DNA from: Candidatus Gastranaerophilales bacterium
Lineage (GTDB): Bacteria; Cyanobacteriota; Vampirovibrionia; Gastranaerophilales; Gastranaerophilaceae
Length of the DNA: 42,604 nucleotides
Assembly: GCA_900769645.1 (NCBI GenBank)
Contig: CAAGHI010000058.1
Span: 1 to 42,604, forward strand
Reading direction: 5' to 3'
Positions 40,801 through 42,604 of this stretch are shown here, one piece after another. Positions within the stretch are counted from its first letter, which is position 1. Every line of letters begins with the position of its first letter. Under the pieces are notes generated by a model that saw nothing but the letters and a program-made list of their open reading frames with translations, was not told the DNA's origin and did no database searches. The position numbers and the translations under genes were made by a program.

Positions 40801-40985
40801 GCATAAGTTGCTGTTACAACAACCTGTGGTGGCGTAATTGACGGATATTCTTCCAACGGAAGTGCTGTAATCATCAACATGCCGGCAAGCATAATCGCTA
40901 ATGATATTACAATCGCCAGTTTCGGGCGTTTTATAAATATATTTCCTTGTTCGTTTTTGTTAGTTTCGTGTTTGTCGTTTGGCAT
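37827..40985 (-). CDS. RND efflux pump (AcrB/HAE1 family)
   Basis: Proton-driven inner-membrane trimer that exports hydrophobic or amphiphilic compounds, 1052 residues, normal for AcrB. Twelve membrane helices in the 1+5+1+5 pattern and two large periplasmic loops. Proton-relay residues are visible: the Asp pair in GLVVDDAIVVLENTQRH (helix 4) and the Lys in LIGLSTKQAILIIEFAKD (helix 10). Family blocks: RPKLAIVISLAIMLAGML, EEYPSITPPQVVVTATYAGAS, PVSFMSGITGQMFRQFA. AAGGATC lies about 7 nt before the ATG. HAE1 pumps export drugs, bile salts or detergents; a bile or drug role would fit a gut bacterium but is inference. Confidence 0.96.
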   Translation of the reverse strand: MPNDKHETNKNEQGNIFIKRPKLAIVISLAIMLAGMLMITALPLEEYPSITPPQVVVTATYAGASSDVVADTIAAPVEAQLNGVQDMIYMSSTSQNGQYQLTLYFNIGSDPDMAVVNVQNQLQLVTPRLPEEVKRYGLSVKKSTGGPGLMMISVNSPTHTYDSLYIANYASIYIKDELARIKGVGKVSVFGSSDYSMRIWLDAAKMANLGVSVSEVSSAIQTQNTQVPAGDLGVEPMKNKQMIKLTMRTKGRLKDVSEFENIIIRSKADGSQIKLKDIARVELGAESYSFFSRIGGKDSAIISISQLPEANAIDLSNKITKKMEELSKGFPQGIEYKIQRDETEFVRESIKEVISAIGLAILLVGAVTYLFLGSGRAALIPFCAIPVSLIGVFIFMNMLGFSINLLILFGLVLAVGLVVDDAIVVLENTQRHIQEGKSPVDATEVTMKEVFGAVLATSLVLMAVFVPVSFMSGITGQMFRQFALCIASSIGLSTLVALTLAPALCAMILKSGEEKADFEFIQKFDDWFAGIRDNYLNGVKVFINSPKLTISVFAGIVLFTSVMFVLIPKGFLPTEDKGAVFAQIQLPDGSSASRTNIVANEVEERILKIPGVENTITLVGFSGENTALIVAELSNWSKRKSKDLSMQTILGKIKTEFANYPSATIAAFSPPSISGLGMFGGFEYQLLDKGDRTPQELYEEAQKLIQAGNKNSAFQMVYTSFTANLPQLMIKVDENKALAQGVNISEIYNALSGYFGKSYVNDFNKYGRVYRVYLQADSDYREKPSDIDKIYVKSNSGTMVPLSAVVNVSNIVGPYSLTRFNMYPSITINGQARNGVSSGQAMSAMEAISDEILPKDMGYAWSGSSLQEKESAGQIGPILAMSLVFIYLFLVGLYESWMLPIAVLLISPVALVGALFFQYISGYSLDLYSQIGLVMLIGLSTKQAILIIEFAKDAHEGGMSIIDSAMQAAKLRFRAVMMTNIAFILGLLPLVFAKGAGAASRNSVGMTVFGGMMAVAFIGTFLVPAFFVLVEDLKVYTAHKARELHLKKENNK

Positions 40986-41020
40986 TTCTGATCCTTTTAT
41001 TAAGTGAGACGTGAGATGTA

Positions 41021-41098
41021 AAAAGTGAAAAGTTCGTTACAGGTGGAAATGCACCAAAAGTTATTTCCGAACGAAGTGAGCTATATAGACTTTTCACT
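41021..41098. repeat. Multi-part inverted repeat between adaptor and pump genes
   Basis: The outer arms AGTGAAAAGT (41024-41033) and ACTTTTCACT (41089-41098) are perfect. Inside are TTCGTT/AACGAA and GGAAAT/ATTTCC pairs. The element fills the 115-nt gap inside the RND operon, much as another inverted repeat fills the gap inside the MacB operon at 13874-13966. Confidence 0.6.
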
Positions 41099-41100
41099 CT

Positions 41101-42267
41101 CTATTTTTTACTCGTTACCTGCTCTGTCTTAATCTTCTTCATCTCTTCAGCAGTCACAATTTTAATCGGTTTACCGGGAGTTACCTTTTGCAAGCCTTCG
41201 GTTACAATTCTGTCACCTTTTTGCAAGCCTTCTTTAATAATCCAGTTATCACCGTTTTGCTCACCTGTTTTTACATAAACAAGTTGCGGAAGATTTTTAT
41301 CATCTAATTTATACACATATTTTCCTGCTTGGTTTTCCAAAACTGCTGTAACCGGTGCAACCGGAACTTCCACTGGATTGTTAGAATACAATTTTACTGT
41401 TACAAATTCTCCATGAATAAGTTCGTTGTTCGGATTGTCAAAAGTTGCTCTCATTGTTACAGTACCTGTTGTTTGATCAACTTTGTTGTCCTGAAAGTCT
41501 TGAACACCTAGTTTTGAATACTTTGTACCACCATTCAAAATAAGTTCAACTTTTCGATTTATATTGTTTGACTTATCGGCAGTGGCAAGCGCCTGAAAAT
41601 CAGCAGACTCAATTGGGAAAGTTACATAAATCGGGTTTGTGCTGTTGATAGTTGTCAACGCACCCGATGTCGGAGATACGTAGTTTCCAACAGTAACGTT
41701 AATTATACCAACCTTACCATTTACAGGAGATTTTACATTTGTATAACCCAAATTTCTGTTAGCATCATTCAAAGAAGCTTGAGCAGACGCAAGTTGAGCT
41801 CTAAGCGCATCTCTTTGTGACAAAAGTTGATCGTATTGAGCTTTTGCAATGTAATCTTTCTTTACAAGTTCCGCTGCACGAGCAAGTTGTTTCTCTGCAT
41901 AAACCAATTGAGCTTTAAGATTTTTCACATTTGCAGCAGCTACATTTGATGCGTTTGAATATTCTGTCGGCTCTATTTGGAACAAAACCTGACCTGCTCT
42001 GACCGTGTCACCTTCTTTAAAATAACTTTTTAAAAGGTAGCCAGAAATACGAGCCATAACATCAACTCGGTACTTGGAAACAACACGCCCTGGTGCATCA
42101 AAACTTCTTATAACGTTTTTTGTCTCAACTTCTTGAACCGTAACAGAAGGTGCCGGTCTATTCGCCATAGCCTTACCCTGCATAATGGTTTGAAACATTG
42201 AAACTCCGTATCTTATTAAAATTGCCGCAATAACTACCGACAAAAATATTATAATATTTTTCTTCAT
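41101..42267 (-). CDS. RND periplasmic adaptor (AcrA/MexA-like)
   Basis: Membrane fusion protein linking the AcrB-like pump to the TolC-like channel, 388 residues. N-terminal membrane anchor (about 4-24), lipoyl half (RISGYLLKSYFKEGDTVRAG), coiled-coil hairpin (about 100-170, KNLKAQLVYAEKQLARAAEL and KAQYDQLLSQRDALRA), second lipoyl half (TNVKSPVNGKVGIINVTVGNYV), then the beta-barrel and membrane-proximal domains ending GLQKGDRIVTEGLQKV. GGGAGAG precedes the ATG. First gene of the operon; its promoter (42315-42343) is embedded in an inverted repeat that probably binds a repressor. It lacks a lipobox Cys, unlike AcrA. Confidence 0.94.
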   Translation of the reverse strand: MKKNIIIFLSVVIAAILIRYGVSMFQTIMQGKAMANRPAPSVTVQEVETKNVIRSFDAPGRVVSKYRVDVMARISGYLLKSYFKEGDTVRAGQVLFQIEPTEYSNASNVAAANVKNLKAQLVYAEKQLARAAELVKKDYIAKAQYDQLLSQRDALRAQLASAQASLNDANRNLGYTNVKSPVNGKVGIINVTVGNYVSPTSGALTTINSTNPIYVTFPIESADFQALATADKSNNINRKVELILNGGTKYSKLGVQDFQDNKVDQTTGTVTMRATFDNPNNELIHGEFVTVKLYSNNPVEVPVAPVTAVLENQAGKYVYKLDDKNLPQLVYVKTGEQNGDNWIIKEGLQKGDRIVTEGLQKVTPGKPIKIVTAEEMKKIKTEQVTSKK

Positions 42268-42314
42268 ACACTCTCCCTGCCTGATTTTTTCAGCACTCTG
42301 TTGCTTTTACAACA

Positions 42315-42343
42315 ATTGTATAATTAATTTTTTTTGATGTCAA
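42315..42343 (-). promoter_or_regulatory. Promoter of the RND operon within an inverted repeat
   Basis: On the minus strand: TTGACA (42338-42343), a 17-bp spacer, TACAAT (42315-42320). CAATTGTATAA (42313-42323) and TTATACAAATTG (42351-42362) are inverted copies flanking the core promoter, and TTTGTATAA recurs at 42389-42397. This layout suits a dimeric repressor. No repressor gene is adjacent within the window. Confidence 0.6.
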
Positions 42344-42481
42344 TAAAATTTTATACAAATTGCCCAGATGTTTACGTTGGGTAAAATTTTTGTATAAAGA
42401 ATAGGAACTTATAAGTTCTCATTAGATTTTATTTTTTGTCAGATATTGTCTTTACAAACTAAAATTGCAACTACCTTGGTC

Positions 42482-42548
42482 GTCATTCTTGCTATTCAGA
42501 ATCTATTATAAATTAATGAATAGACTCCGGATCGTAGTCCGGAGTGAC
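42482..42548. repeat. Composite repeat, family A, compact inverted copy
   Basis: Minus-strand reading: GTCA, the CTCCGGACTACGATCCGGAG hairpin, a short AT-rich stretch, AGATTCTGAATAGCAAGAAT and GAC. At 67 nt it appears to be the minimal unit bounded by GTCA...TGAC. The remainder of 42363-42604 shows no gene. Confidence 0.75.
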
Positions 42549-42604
42549 ATTACAGGTTAGTTATTTTCTAAAATAGCAACTATTTTCGAAAGAATGTTCA
42601 AAAA

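Overview
The window (about 42.6 kb, AT-rich) looks like chromosome of a Gram-negative-type bacterium, most likely a gut member of Candidatus Melainabacteria / Gastranaerophilales (Vampirovibrionia). That placement is an inference. It rests on a prepilin N-terminus of the GFTLSEVLITLG type, a large protein opening with MGMAASQARLLSITAR (a start I associate with that lineage), outer-membrane machinery (two TolC-like channels, an AsmA-like giant, an OmpA-like protein), a WhiG/FliA-type sigma factor, and many short palindromic intergenic repeats. No rRNA, tRNA, CRISPR array, transposase or prophage block is visible.

Layout. 0.2-3.2 kb: a GT-D type glycosyltransferase, an M16-family protein without its zinc motif, and an OmpA-like protein, convergent with the sigma factor (3.2-4.0 kb). 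4.2-5.7 kb: a small accessory group with a three-helix membrane protein, a phage minor-head-like protein whose C-terminus resembles vertebrate serum amyloid A, and a 49-residue peptide. 5.8-12.3 kb: rubrerythrin, a 1484-residue AsmA-like protein and an M20 (PepT-like) peptidase. 12.6-17.5 kb: a MacAB-TolC-like efflux operon on the minus strand. 17.7-20.5 kb: TrkA-TrkH potassium uptake. 20.5-23.6 kb: a degenerate kinase-like protein, YggT, methylthioadenosine phosphorylase and a lytic transglycosylase. 23.8-28.6 kb: a zinc/cadmium circuit (SmtB-like repressor and P1B-type ATPase) with ComEC between the two. 28.6-31 kb: a repeat-rich spacer and the 573-residue lineage protein. 31-34.6 kb: ACT-domain protein, alanine/glycine:cation symporter, glycosyltransferase and TPR protein. 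34.7-36.2 kb: small hypothetical protein, pseudopilin and XRE regulator. 36.4-42.3 kb: a complete RND efflux operon (adaptor, pump, outer-membrane channel).

The most distinctive themes are regulatory. Five genes have a near-consensus promoter whose TATAAT box ends exactly 6 nt before the start codon, which predicts leaderless mRNAs. The SmtB-like regulator and the metal ATPase each carry a nearly identical 18-nt palindrome filling the whole space between the -35 and -10 boxes. Several families of hairpin repeats fill the intergenic gaps; one repeat lies in frame inside a glycosyltransferase gene, and another lies inside a different repeat. All product names come from reading motifs by eye; no database search was run.
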